In this document: positions 31,337 to 41,096 of the stretch, piece after piece | Position numbering within the stretch: position 1 is the first letter of the stretch | How the letters are laid out: each line of letters begins with the position of its first letter | DNA from: Chaetomium olivaceum | Taxonomy: Eukaryota > Ascomycota > Sordariomycetes > Sordariales > Chaetomiaceae | Direction: 5' to 3' | Length of the DNA: 64,000 nt | Assembly: GCA_039881045.1 (NCBI GenBank) | Contig: JAYWVB010000021.1 | Coordinates: 496,001 to 560,000, forward strand | The notes under the pieces: generated by a model | Told to the model about the DNA's origin: nothing | The model's database searches: none | Seen by the model: only the letters and a program-made list of their open reading frames with translations | Made by a program: the position numbers and the translations under genes

Positions 31337-33470
31337 GGTTTCAGGTTTTCTCCTTGCACCGAATTCTTCAGCGGGAGTCATCTCCTTCTTCCAGGGCAAG
31401 GTGGGCTTGACGAGGGATCTCGAAACAGTGGATTCTCTTTAAATCCATTAAGTTGTTGGCGGGCAACAAGGGGGATACGGGTAAGTGATCCTCGTATCAG
31501 TAGCGATTATGGGAAACGGCAAGACGACGGTTGATGGTCGAATGTGAAGACAACAGACAGTAGGATCAGGGTGAGTTGCTCGTCTTATACGTCTGTCTTG
31601 GCGGGCCGGCTATCGGGTCTTCTGTTGTGTTGCAATGGCAAAGGGGGTGAAAAAAACAACCGCCAAGAGAGGCGCCAAGGTAGGACTGCGGATCCCACTT
31701 ACATAAAAATCGACTGCTTCTCACAGGACTTTGATTTCTTGACTTTTCTATTGGAACTCGCCCGTTTCCAAACGTAATCCAGGCCGATCAACTTCATGCC
31801 GCGTTCTTGGCCTGCACCGCACCCTCCGTAGTCATCCCGGCCCACGTGTCGTCGAAGAATTTGCCGCTGGCCGCCTCTCTCGCTGGGAAACTTCTGGGAC
31901 AAGAGGCAAAGGGCCAAAGACCGGATCTCCGAGGCTCCCGGTTGCGTAACTTGCCACTATCGTAGAGGCTGATGCTTTCTGTGACTTACTGAAACGACAA
32001 GACCGCGGTGACAGAAACCTGTAGTGCAGAGAGAAAGATATGGTTGCAGCGTTGGCGTCTTGCGCTAGTTAGACGTAGGAGATTTGAAATCTTGAGCAGT
32101 GAACGAGACGTGATAGAAGTAACGGCGTGCCCTTTGGCGAGCTGCATTGATCATCACAACCTTAAATCAAATAAGCTCATCAGCCTTCGAATAGTGGCAT
32201 CCAGGCTCGCTGTTTCCGTTTGTCATTGTCTCGGGTTCCCTGTCCTCAAAAGCCGGGCCTCCCAAGCCGGCGGTTCGAGTGGGGGGGTGTGTCATATCCC
32301 GAAGTCGCCCCTGCTACAGTTAAGCAGGTATCCATGGTATACAGACTGTGTTCCTAGAAAGTCAGTCTATACTTCGTATGTATTTTGCCCCGGCCGTCCA
32401 GCACTCGTCCTTGGCGCAAGCCCCTTGTCTGGCCACACCGACACATACCCCTGGGTTGGAAAACGCAACACAAAGCCGAGGATGGGTCGTGTGGGCCACA
32501 TCATACACTTCCATCCTGGTGGCTCGGCATGATGCACATGTATGTAGCTGGCCCCTGAACTTCTTGTCCCGACTTCGGGTAGAGGCCTAGCCCGGGGATA
32601 CAACTTCTTCCCTAATAGGATCAATATGATGACGTGAGAGATGGACTTTTAAGTGAAACCACGTAATGTAACCATGACCGTAAGTGCGAGGGGAGTACCT
32701 TGGACGTTGCACATAACAGAAACCAGGTGGTGTGGGCTGAACAAGAACGACATCTGGTGAGGGCATTCCGATGCGCTGGAATTTTGGTGATTGCTGCAGT
32801 AATAGGCTCGCAAGGTCACCGAAAGATAATGGAATGAACTGCGGAACACCAAGTTCAAATGTGTCTTCATGACCATACTCGGCTTTTCAGCCCCTCTTTC
32901 CTTTGAAAGAAATGCCGAGTTATGGGCGAGGGAGGGCACTTGCACACCGAAATAATACTGAATTGTCCTCGTTCCGCACGAAGGAGCCAGCTTGAATCTG
33001 AACGAGTACACGCGACTCGACGTATATTCAGACGATGAGAATGGAATTGTCGGTTGAATACAGGATCAAAAGATCGTTTAATTAATTGGTGCTAATTAAA
33101 CATTGATCTCGCGGGGGAAAACAGGAAAAATACTAGAGAAATACCGGAAAGAAAAAAAGGGGAGAGAAAATAAGAGAAAATTGAAACCAGAACATAGTGT
33201 GACGTGTGTGCAGTGTTCAGAACGAGGCACCAATGTAAACTTTGGAATGGTGGTTGATATTAGGACGACTCATGACGGTGACCTGCGGAATTGGAGGGAA
33301 CGATGGCTAAGTGGGTGCCGAGCCGAAGGTTCAATTCTGGGACCTTGGCAGCTCACCGCCCTTTTGGCAGAATTTCGGCCCCACCAAAAATTTCTCGAAC
33401 GCTTCCCAATTGCGCGCCGTAAGAAGGTCCGATTTGTGTATCTTCGTTTCAACATCCCAGACGACCAAAT
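31337..33470. other. 2.1-kb intergenic region, no gene seen
   Basis: Scattered small frames on both strands without domain or splice support. 33040-33190 is A-rich. The last part holds the ESF1 promoter. Confidence 0.5.
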
Positions 33471-35600
33471 ATGCCGAAAAGCAAGCTAACAAAGCGGGAA
33501 GGCGCCTCAGCCGAGCGGATCGCGGATTCCCGCTTCGCGAGCTTCGAAACAGATCCACGATACCAATTACCGTCCAAGAAAAACCTAAAGACTAAGCTTG
33601 ACAAGCGCTTCTCGCGCGTGCTAAAGGATGCCGACTTCGTCGCCACCGCAAAGGTCGACCGCTACGGCCGGAAGTTGAAGACGGACACAAAAAAGAAGGC
33701 CTTGGAGCGACTCTACGAAGATGAGGAGGAGGAGGAAGAGGAACAAGATGGGGACGCCAAGGTCGAGGACGACGACATCGTCCGCCGCGAACTGGAAAAG
33801 GCAGACACAGCCTACGACCCTGCCCGCGGTGGTGGTTTCTCTTCGTCCGAGTCGGACTCGGACTCCGACGGGGAATCCGATTCCGAGGAAGCGCCCGAGG
33901 TGGAAGACGGAGCGGAGGAGTCGCGGCCCGGTATTCGTTTGCGCAGGGATAAGCAGGAGGTGGAAGTGGGGGAGGTCACGAACCGTTTTGCCGTCGTCAA
34001 CATTGACTGGGATCACATCAAATCTATGGACCTCCTAGCCCTGTTTTCGAGTTTTGTACCGGTCGGTGGGCGCATCGAGAAAGTGTCGGTCTATCCAAGC
34101 GAGTTTGGCAAGGAGAGAATGCAACGCGAGGAATTAGAAGGTCCCCCTAAAGAGATCTTTAGCAAGAAGGACAATGACTCGGACCAGGAGGACCTGGATG
34201 ACGAAGCCGACTCTGCATCCGAGAGTGAGGACGACGATGATGCCGCGGAGGATTCGGACGAGGAGGTTAGGAAAGAGCTACTCCAGGAGGGTAACGACCA
34301 AGATTTCGACAGCGACGCGCTCCGGACGTATCAACTCGACAGGTTACGTTACTATTACGCGGTAGTGGTTTGTTCCGACCAGAACACGGCGCACAAGATC
34401 TACGATGCGACGGACGGCAGCGAATACTTGTCATCCTCCAACTTCCTCGACCTGCGCTTTATCCCCGATGATGTCACTTTTGACGACGAGCCTAGGGATG
34501 AATGCGACAGCGTTCCCTCCGGGTACAAGCCCATCGAGTTTGTGACGGACGCACTGCAGCATTCCAAGGTGAAACTGACCTGGGATATGCACCCAGAGGA
34601 GGTGTCCAGGAAGGAGTCTATCAACAAAGCGTTCACAGGAAGTCGCTCAGACATTGCAGAGAACGATCTACGGGCGTACTTGGCGAGTGGTAGCGAGAGC
34701 GAAGGGGAGGACGCGGACGATGCGCCTCTGGAGAACGAGCAAACGGAGGAGGCGCCACTCAGCAAGAAGGAGCTTGCAAGGCGCAAGATGCGTGCAGCGC
34801 TCGGTCTCGGCGATGAGCCAGCGCCAAAGGCGTCAAAGTCGGGGCCGGTTGGGGAGATGCAGATCACATTTGCCTCGGCCCTATCCGGGAAACCCGAGAA
34901 GGAGGCGACGGAAGAAACGACCATTGAAAAATACAAACGCAAGGAGAAAGAACGCAAGGAGAAGAAGAAAGCCATGGCCATCGCCAAGAGGGAAGGCGTC
35001 GAGCCTGAAACGGTTCACGAGGAGCAGGTCGACGGGGGCGGTGACGATCTGGGCTTCGATGATCCATTCTTCACCTCCGAGGCCGCTCAGCCCTCCAAGA
35101 CGTCAATGCGCAAGGAGGAACGACTCAAGAGGCGCGCCGCCAAGGAACAGGAGGAAGCCGAGAACGCTGCGCAGAAAGCGCAACTTGAGCTTCTTATGGC
35201 GGATGAGAAGGGTGGCAGCGCCCATCTCGACCACTTCGACATGAAGGACATCACGCGAGCGGAGAAGCAAAAGAAGAAGGGCAAAAAGAAGGGCAAGAAG
35301 GGGGTCGAGGACCAGGGTGGTTTGCAAGAGGACTTCGACATGAACGTCGAGGACGCTCGGTTCAAAGCCGTGTTCGAGAACCACGAGTTCGCCATCGACC
35401 CGTCGAATCCTAAATTCAAGGCGACGCAGGGAATGAAGAAGCTGTTGGAAGAAGGCAGGAAAAAGCGCAAGGCCGGGCCAAACGAGTCACCCAGTGAGCA
35501 GAAGGATCAAAGGAGCGCCAAGAAAGCGAAGGGGGACGGTGATCTCGAACTGAGCAGTCTGGCGGATGCCGTGAAAAGGAAGGCCATGAGTAGGAGGTGA
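33471..35600 (+). CDS. ESF1: ESF1, nucleolar pre-18S rRNA processing factor
   Basis: A 709-aa intronless protein of the small-subunit processome, needed for 18S rRNA maturation in the nucleolus. The N-terminus (MPKSKLTKREGASAERIADS) is basic, followed by acidic tracts (EDEEEEEEE, SSSESDSDSD). The conserved RNA-recognition-like region runs from about residue 170 (RFAVVNIDWDHIKSMDLLAL) to 350 with an acidic insert. The C-terminal NUC153 motif DARFKAVFENHEFAIDPSNP followed by KFK begins near residue 627, then a lysine-rich nuclear signal (EEGRKKRKA). Length and order match fungal orthologues. The start codon is the first in the frame and fits the family N-terminus. It is intact, unlike several neighbours, which argues against uniformly poor sequence. 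Confidence 0.95.
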   Translation: MPKSKLTKREGASAERIADSRFASFETDPRYQLPSKKNLKTKLDKRFSRVLKDADFVATAKVDRYGRKLKTDTKKKALERLYEDEEEEEEEQDGDAKVEDDDIVRRELEKADTAYDPARGGGFSSSESDSDSDGESDSEEAPEVEDGAEESRPGIRLRRDKQEVEVGEVTNRFAVVNIDWDHIKSMDLLALFSSFVPVGGRIEKVSVYPSEFGKERMQREELEGPPKEIFSKKDNDSDQEDLDDEADSASESEDDDDAAEDSDEEVRKELLQEGNDQDFDSDALRTYQLDRLRYYYAVVVCSDQNTAHKIYDATDGSEYLSSSNFLDLRFIPDDVTFDDEPRDECDSVPSGYKPIEFVTDALQHSKVKLTWDMHPEEVSRKESINKAFTGSRSDIAENDLRAYLASGSESEGEDADDAPLENEQTEEAPLSKKELARRKMRAALGLGDEPAPKASKSGPVGEMQITFASALSGKPEKEATEETTIEKYKRKEKERKEKKKAMAIAKREGVEPETVHEEQVDGGGDDLGFDDPFFTSEAAQPSKTSMRKEERLKRRAAKEQEEAENAAQKAQLELLMADEKGGSAHLDHFDMKDITRAEKQKKKGKKKGKKGVEDQGGLQEDFDMNVEDARFKAVFENHEFAIDPSNPKFKATQGMKKLLEEGRKKRKAGPNESPSEQKDQRSAKKAKGDGDLELSSLADAVKRKAMSRR

Positions 35601-35682
35601 CAAGGAGAATTCCGCCTAGCTGATACCTGAATGAAATGTACCACATTACCGCACCACTTCCACCATGTTCTCTTCATCCCTA

Positions 35683-36636
35683 CTAATCCTCGGCGCCAAC
35701 CACAAGCCGACAAAACCGTGGCCGGGCCTGCGCACACGGCCCCCACTCACCACGCACCCCATCAGTATCCCAACTCGCGCCCGCACCATCAATAAACTTC
35801 CCACCTCCCCTCCCAACCGCCCACTGCAAAACAACCAACCCCCCGACCACCACCATCCACGCCACGACCACCACAGCCACCCGCCGGCCAGCCGTCCACC
35901 ACACCCGCTTCTCCTCCTCCTCCCCCTCCCCTCTTAACCCCATCCCCAACCCCAACCGCCCCGTCCCAACACGACCATCAACCCCAGACGACGACGATAA
36001 CAAACTCCGCGTCACAGGATCGTCACTAGCACAATCGCGCCAGGCCCACCCACGCCCGCGCGGCCGGTACGCGTCGTCGTCGTCCTCGGCGCCGTCCTTC
36101 TCGTTGTCTGCCGCAGAATGGGCGGGCGATAGCAGCGACGATGAGGGTGGGTGAGGGCGGTGGTGGTGGTGGTGGTGGTGGTGCTGGTAGTCGGAGAAGT
36201 CGAGGGTTTCGAAGTAGCCAGGGTCTTGGCTGCTAGAGGCGTTGAGGACGGTGGTGGTGGCGGTGGTGGTGGTGGTGCCAGGGGCAGCGAAGGTACAGTA
36301 GCCGTGCCGGCCGGTGGGCGGCAGCGGGAAGAGCACTGCTTCGGTGAAGCCGTCGTCGTTGGCGTCGTCTTCGTCTTCGTCGCCGGCTTCAGTGGTGGGC
36401 CGCGGTTGGGGTTGGACGGTGAATGGCGGGACGTAGGCGTAGCCGCTGGGGGGCGGCGAGGTGGGTGCGCATCGGGAGAGGCCGCGCGCGTGTTGGGGCT
36501 TCTGGGGCTCTGGGTCGCTGATGTCGATGTATTCCCAGGTAGCATTCTTGGGTGCGTAGTAGGGCATGGTGTCGGGGCTGGAGATATCGTGCCCTTTCAC
36601 TTGGCACCAGCCGTCGTCGCAGTGTTGTGTCTGCAT
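35683..36636 (-). CDS. Hypothetical single-pass membrane protein with low-complexity ectodomain
   Basis: A 317-aa frame on the minus strand, converging on ESF1 with an 82-bp gap. It has no signal peptide. One transmembrane helix is clear near residues 255-277 (VAVVVVAWMVVVGGLVVLQW). The first 250 residues are Pro/Thr/Asp rich with a run of eight histidines (GTG microsatellite at 36159-36185) and acidic stretches (EAGDEDEDDANDDGF). After the helix, about 40 residues include two cysteines (GPCAQARPRFC). The start is the ATG at 36636; a later in-frame start at MPYYAPKNATWEYIDI is also possible. No family is recognised. Codon-level openness over 950 bp in GC-rich DNA is modest evidence, so confidence is moderate. 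Confidence 0.6.
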   Translation of the reverse strand: MQTQHCDDGWCQVKGHDISSPDTMPYYAPKNATWEYIDISDPEPQKPQHARGLSRCAPTSPPPSGYAYVPPFTVQPQPRPTTEAGDEDEDDANDDGFTEAVLFPLPPTGRHGYCTFAAPGTTTTTATTTVLNASSSQDPGYFETLDFSDYQHHHHHHHHRPHPPSSSLLSPAHSAADNEKDGAEDDDDAYRPRGRGWAWRDCASDDPVTRSLLSSSSGVDGRVGTGRLGLGMGLRGEGEEEEKRVWWTAGRRVAVVVVAWMVVVGGLVVLQWAVGRGGGKFIDGAGASWDTDGVRGEWGPCAQARPRFCRLVVGAED

Positions 36637-37952
36637 CTCAACGGCGGGCGGGTGGGAGTATCAAAATATGGAAATGTGGGGACAGTTGGTCGGGGTTGAC
36701 AGACCAAGACGTGTCGTCCGTATTATGGGAGGAAGGTGGAATGGAATGGAGAGAAGATATACACCGGTCAGTGGCAATTATCGAGAGTGTTGACATTGTC
36801 ATCCGAGGGCATCGCTGGCCGCGAGGCGAGGGGCCGCGGGCGAGGCGCATCGAGGCCGCAGATCATTTAAGCAACACTGCCTGTTAGATTATGGGAAATC
36901 GCCAAATACCGGGTCCTTCAAGTCGGTCACCATGGGCCAGCCAAACGCTGGCCAGCCTTGTGCCGACAATTTTGATCCCCCAAGCCTGCAGAAGGGTGAT
37001 CAAAGTTCCGGTGTTCTGGTGAGGCAGAAATGGCGGGGTTGTCTCAACCGCAGCGGAAAACTCCCTACCTCTCTGACCTGAAGCAGGTCAACCTCCCGCC
37101 CCACCACAGAGGCGGCGTGCTCCCCTGAACGTCACCCATGCTCCCAAGCATTTTCCCCCAATGCAGTGCATTTTTCACGACTTGACCCTTGGAGTGGAAG
37201 TGATCACAGTCTCCCCACAACTACATGCAAATTTGCTTGCAGTTTCACGCGGCCTTTGACACGCTGCCGTGTCGACTCACCCAGGTATTCCAAGGGTCTC
37301 ACCGTACGGATCAGATCGCTGAAGCAGCAAGTGTTGTGCCCTCAATATGGAAGCCGTTATCACCCCGCAGTTCACAATGGAACCTGGAAAGGCCCGGGTT
37401 TACAGGTTCCCTAGAAGTGTTCTGCGCTGAGTGCGCACCCAAGATCCGAACCCAGTTCCGTTATCTGGTAGCTTTGGGCAAAAGTACCTAACATTACATT
37501 CCACCGAAACTTCCCCGACGTCTTCCTTCGTTATCACCTTTGCCATGGGCGAGCAAGCAACAAACAGGGTGGACACTCCCCCTCTAACCCTCCACTACTA
37601 TTCTCATCCCCAAACCGAACCGCGACAGCCCGATTTTCTTGACCTTCTGCCCAAAACGCAAACACACAAACAAGAACAGACACCCACTCACGACGCGAGC
37701 AACGAACAAACAATACCTAAATTTCCTCCCCGCTTGGCCGCTAGCGCGGCGGATTTCTTCTTCTTGTTGTTGCCTGCGGACTGCTCTTGTAACGCTGTTC
37801 GGCGGGCTGCAATCCGGGCGTGGAGACGGACCGGCGGCGGCGGCCGTGGTTGTGGTTGTGGCGGTTGTGGTGGCGGCGTCGGCTTCACTGCCTTTGCTTT
37901 GGGCTTGGCCTTGGCTGGTTGCCTACGAAATGGGCGAAACTAAGGTAGGCGA

Positions 37953-38063
37953 ACTACAGATGATGCTACAGTACCAAAAGAATTGGCCCACAGCCCTCCA
38001 AGTTCCAGTGGTTCCGCAGAAAAAGGGCAGTAACAGAATACTTTTGGTAGGATTATCTGTAGG
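37953..38063. repeat. Imperfect inverted repeat around about 50 bp
   Basis: CTACAGATGATGCTACAGTA with CCAAAAG at 37954-37980 is mirrored, with gaps, by the reverse complement of 38034-38063 (CTACAGATAATCCTACCAAA). The direct word TAGGCGAACT also occurs at both sides (37946 and 38060). It may be a small foldback element; no target duplication was identified. Confidence 0.4.
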
Positions 38064-38081
38064 CGAACTAAATACCTGAAC

Positions 38082-38126
38082 AAGGCGAACAAGGCGAACG
38101 AGGCGAACGAGGCGAACGAGGCGAAC
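38082..38126. repeat. 9-bp minisatellite, five units
   Basis: Five consecutive copies of (A/G)AGGCGAAC. The same core GGCGAAC occurs singly at 37948 and 38062, which suggests the array grew from the flanking repeat. Confidence 0.9.
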
Positions 38127-38279
38127 TGGAAGGCGGCCAATCCACTGTATCAAAAAAAGCGCTCTATACTAAGCGTAGGTAGCGATAGCTTCTCTATATT
38201 GTATTCAATTCAAACGCCAAATCATTCCCATCTTCATTCCCCGTCCCTTAAGTGTATTTGCCTCTCCTGGCATGCTGGC

Positions 38280-41043
38280 ATGGATCCACTATCGGTTATT
38301 GCATCGATGATCGCTATCGCACAAGCGCTCAGTTTCTGTATCAAGAAATGCAAGAGCCTTGCCAACTCCTCCGTCGAGTTCTGCGACATGATTAACGAAC
38401 TATCAACCATGCAAGGATGGCTAGGTCAGCTTTCCGCCCTTGATATATCGGGCAACATGGTGCCCGCCAAGACTATTGAAAGCCTTCAGACAGTGAGGAT
38501 CGAACTCCAACTCGTGGTGGACGAAATGAACTATATAGCTATCAGGTTCATGGATCATGACCGTGGGATGCTTGACAGCAAGAAGAAGCACAAAATATCT
38601 AAACTATCCTGGCAGCAACACCGTGCAATGGTCCTCAAGCTAAAAGACCGTGCTAAACGCTGCCGTGAAGAACTATCTACTTGTATTAGTCTACTCGGCT
38701 TCTCTCAACAGTAAGAGCGCCTTAGCATCCAGATGCTATATGAAACGTTTCTAACACGCAAGTCTTACAACCCGAAAGACTCCAGCACAGTAGAGTCATT
38801 CTCGAGGTCCAGGAGATAGCGAAGTCATCTAGTCTTGCATTCGACCAGCAACTTAGCAACATTCTCAATGTCTCACAGGACCACGGTTCCCTCGTATCGG
38901 CTACAATGTCCCGCCTAGAGAGGCGCATCGATACTATTGCTTCACAGCTCTCAATGGTATTGCCCAATCAGCCAGAAACCAACTCGAACCTCAAGTCGCA
39001 TGGTGCCAGCACCAGTGCGCGGAGCTCGGTAGTTCACATTCACACGACTCTTGGCCAAGCATGCGCCAGATACTGCAGATGCCAATGCCATAGAATGTCA
39101 ACAGTACGCATGCCGCCATGGATACGGTTCTTGGCTGGATCGCTTGTACTGCAGTACAGCGGGGCCGTTGCGTTCCGCGCAAACGCCTGCGATGTTGTGG
39201 CATGCCACTCAAATGGCAGGAGATTGGCTAGCATCGGGTATACATTCCCAGCGTGGTTATTTATTCGTGCCATGTCCGTGTCGGTGGCCTGGAGCTCCTT
39301 GACGAATGCGGGAGCCTCCCTACACCTGATGATACCGACGCAGATGCGCCCCAATCTCTCGATTTGGCGCGCAATGCATTCCCACGACTTGGCATGGTTG
39401 AGCAATAAGATTGAAAACAAGGAGCTTCTCCCTACGAACATCGATGCCTCGGGAGATGGGATTCTCCAGGTGAGTGGCTAGGTATTTCCAGAAAAGCCTT
39501 CGAATGGACAGCACATGCAATCTATGCTGTCTACCTTGCTAACACCTGCAGACCGCCCTTCGGCTCGGTTTCTATACTGAAGCTTCCTTGCTCCTTGACA
39601 TGGGCTTCAAGGGCTCGTTTATTGACTCAACCGGGACGTAAGTACAGAGTAATGTTCTTTACACTTAACAACTTATGTAAACCAAGGAGAGGATATGGCG
39701 CTAACCTATACCGATGTAAAAGGACTGCAATGGAGCTTGCGAAGCGACAACTCCTGCTCGATGGCATCCACGGAGCGTCAGAAGATAAATTACGTCTATA
39801 CAAACGGATTGTTGCGGCCGTAGACGATTCAGCAGAGATTTCAACTATGATCCGGGATTCCATTCTTGGTGTAAGCGAGATGCCACTCGAGGACGCCTTG
39901 GCCGCAGAGCCTCTGCAGATCAACGCGCTTGACGATACCGGGTATGCCCCTTTACACTGGGCAGCGATTCAAAATGACGTCCAAAACACCAAGATACTAC
40001 TCCAACATGGGGCGCTGGTAGACATACAAACGCGCCTTGAGCAGCAGACACCTCTCTATCTCGTGGCTAGCAAGGAGGTCTCGGACGCTTCATGGAGACT
40101 ACTTCTATTCTTGTTGCAAAACGGGGCGAATCCCCACGCGAAGGACCTTTGGGGCTCGACACCACTCCACGAAGCCGTCCAGAAGGGTGTAGAAAATGTG
40201 AGGATGTTGCTTAATGCAGGTGCTAATCCTAACACAAGAGACCACCTCGGTTGCACGCCTTTGCATTACGTACACAAAGCTTCCGAAGCTAAAGCCGAAA
40301 CCTCTAGCGGAGCCGCCGGTGTATGGGAATATCCAGTTTTCACTCCAAGAGAAGCGAAAACGGTGTGCGGCCAAATCATATCGGACCTCGTCGAAGCCGG
40401 CGCAGACCGTGAGATCGAGAACAATGATGGAAATACGCCCTTGATGGCTGCGGCTTACTATAGCAATTCTGCTGCCTTGTGGCATCTCTGCCAGTTGGGA
40501 GCACGACTTGACACAGCCAACCGCCGTGGACGGAATTTTCTTCACCATGTAGCCTTACATGGAGGCATCGAACAGTTCAACTGTCTTCGAACACTGGGCA
40601 TTTGCGGCGTGGATCCTGATCATCCAGATGAGGCTGGAGATACACCCCTAAGGAACTTGGAGTTGAGAATGCGGAAGGTGCGGTACCCTGGCTGGCTTCC
40701 ACTGACACACCAGGAGGTATTTGCCTTCTGCGCTCTTGTTGTCGAAATCAGACGTGGGAACATAGGCTTAGGCCGAACTTCACAAACACAGCTCCTACCA
40801 GAGAGTGGGGATGAACGGTTACGGGACTGGCTCGGAAGGCAGTGGCAGTGGCTCTATGATCATCCCGACCTCGCTGGATGTATCTGGGATGATGTCGACA
40901 CCGACCTTGGGTCATTTTACAACATCCCAAGCCACTCTAATAATGATATCAATATGGGGAGCATGTCTCTGGGCTTGCTATTCGGACAGGAGGACGCCAT
41001 CAATGATGACGAGTTCTTTGATGCATTGGATGATTGGACCTGA
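38280..41043 (+). CDS. Fungal_N-domain ankyrin-repeat protein (NLR-like without NACHT)
   Basis: Exons 38280-38710, 38779-39469, 39552-39637 and 39687-41043 join in phase into 854 aa. The N-terminus MDPLSVIASMIAIAQALSFC is the start of the fungal N-terminal domain found on STAND/NLR-like proteins (about residues 1-145). A middle domain has the CRCQCH and VMACH-like cysteine/histidine pattern plus hydrophobic helices, and ankyrin repeats follow from about residue 485 (TGYAPLHWAAIQNDVQNTKI, GSTPLHEAVQKGVENVRMLL, LGCTPLHYV, NDGNTPLMAAAYY). No NTPase domain lies between them, so this is a scaffold-type relative rather than a full NLR. Such proteins are linked to non-self recognition, but the role here is unknown. 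The acceptor for exon 2 is the second AG after the branch site; the first brings a stop. Its stop is 53 bp from the end of the LTR-split gene. Confidence 0.85.
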
Positions 41044-41096
41044 ATTAGCAATTTGACTTTCTCGCTTTTGCCGCGGCTTGCTGATCTGCTGCCTAC

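Larger units (their letters stand above)
36637..38279. other. 1.6-kb intergenic region with small repeats
   Basis: No supported gene; the small frames between 37166 and 38150 have no domain or splice support. Towards its right end it has an imperfect inverted repeat and a 9-bp minisatellite, listed separately. Confidence 0.5.

Noticed and set aside
33300..33350. tRNA-like T-arm GGTTCAATTC
   Set aside because: No matching acceptor, D-arm or anticodon stem could be drawn around it.
36151..36699. Plus-strand reading frame rich in V and G
   Set aside because: It is the complement of the minus-strand protein's histidine and threonine microsatellites and shows no domain.
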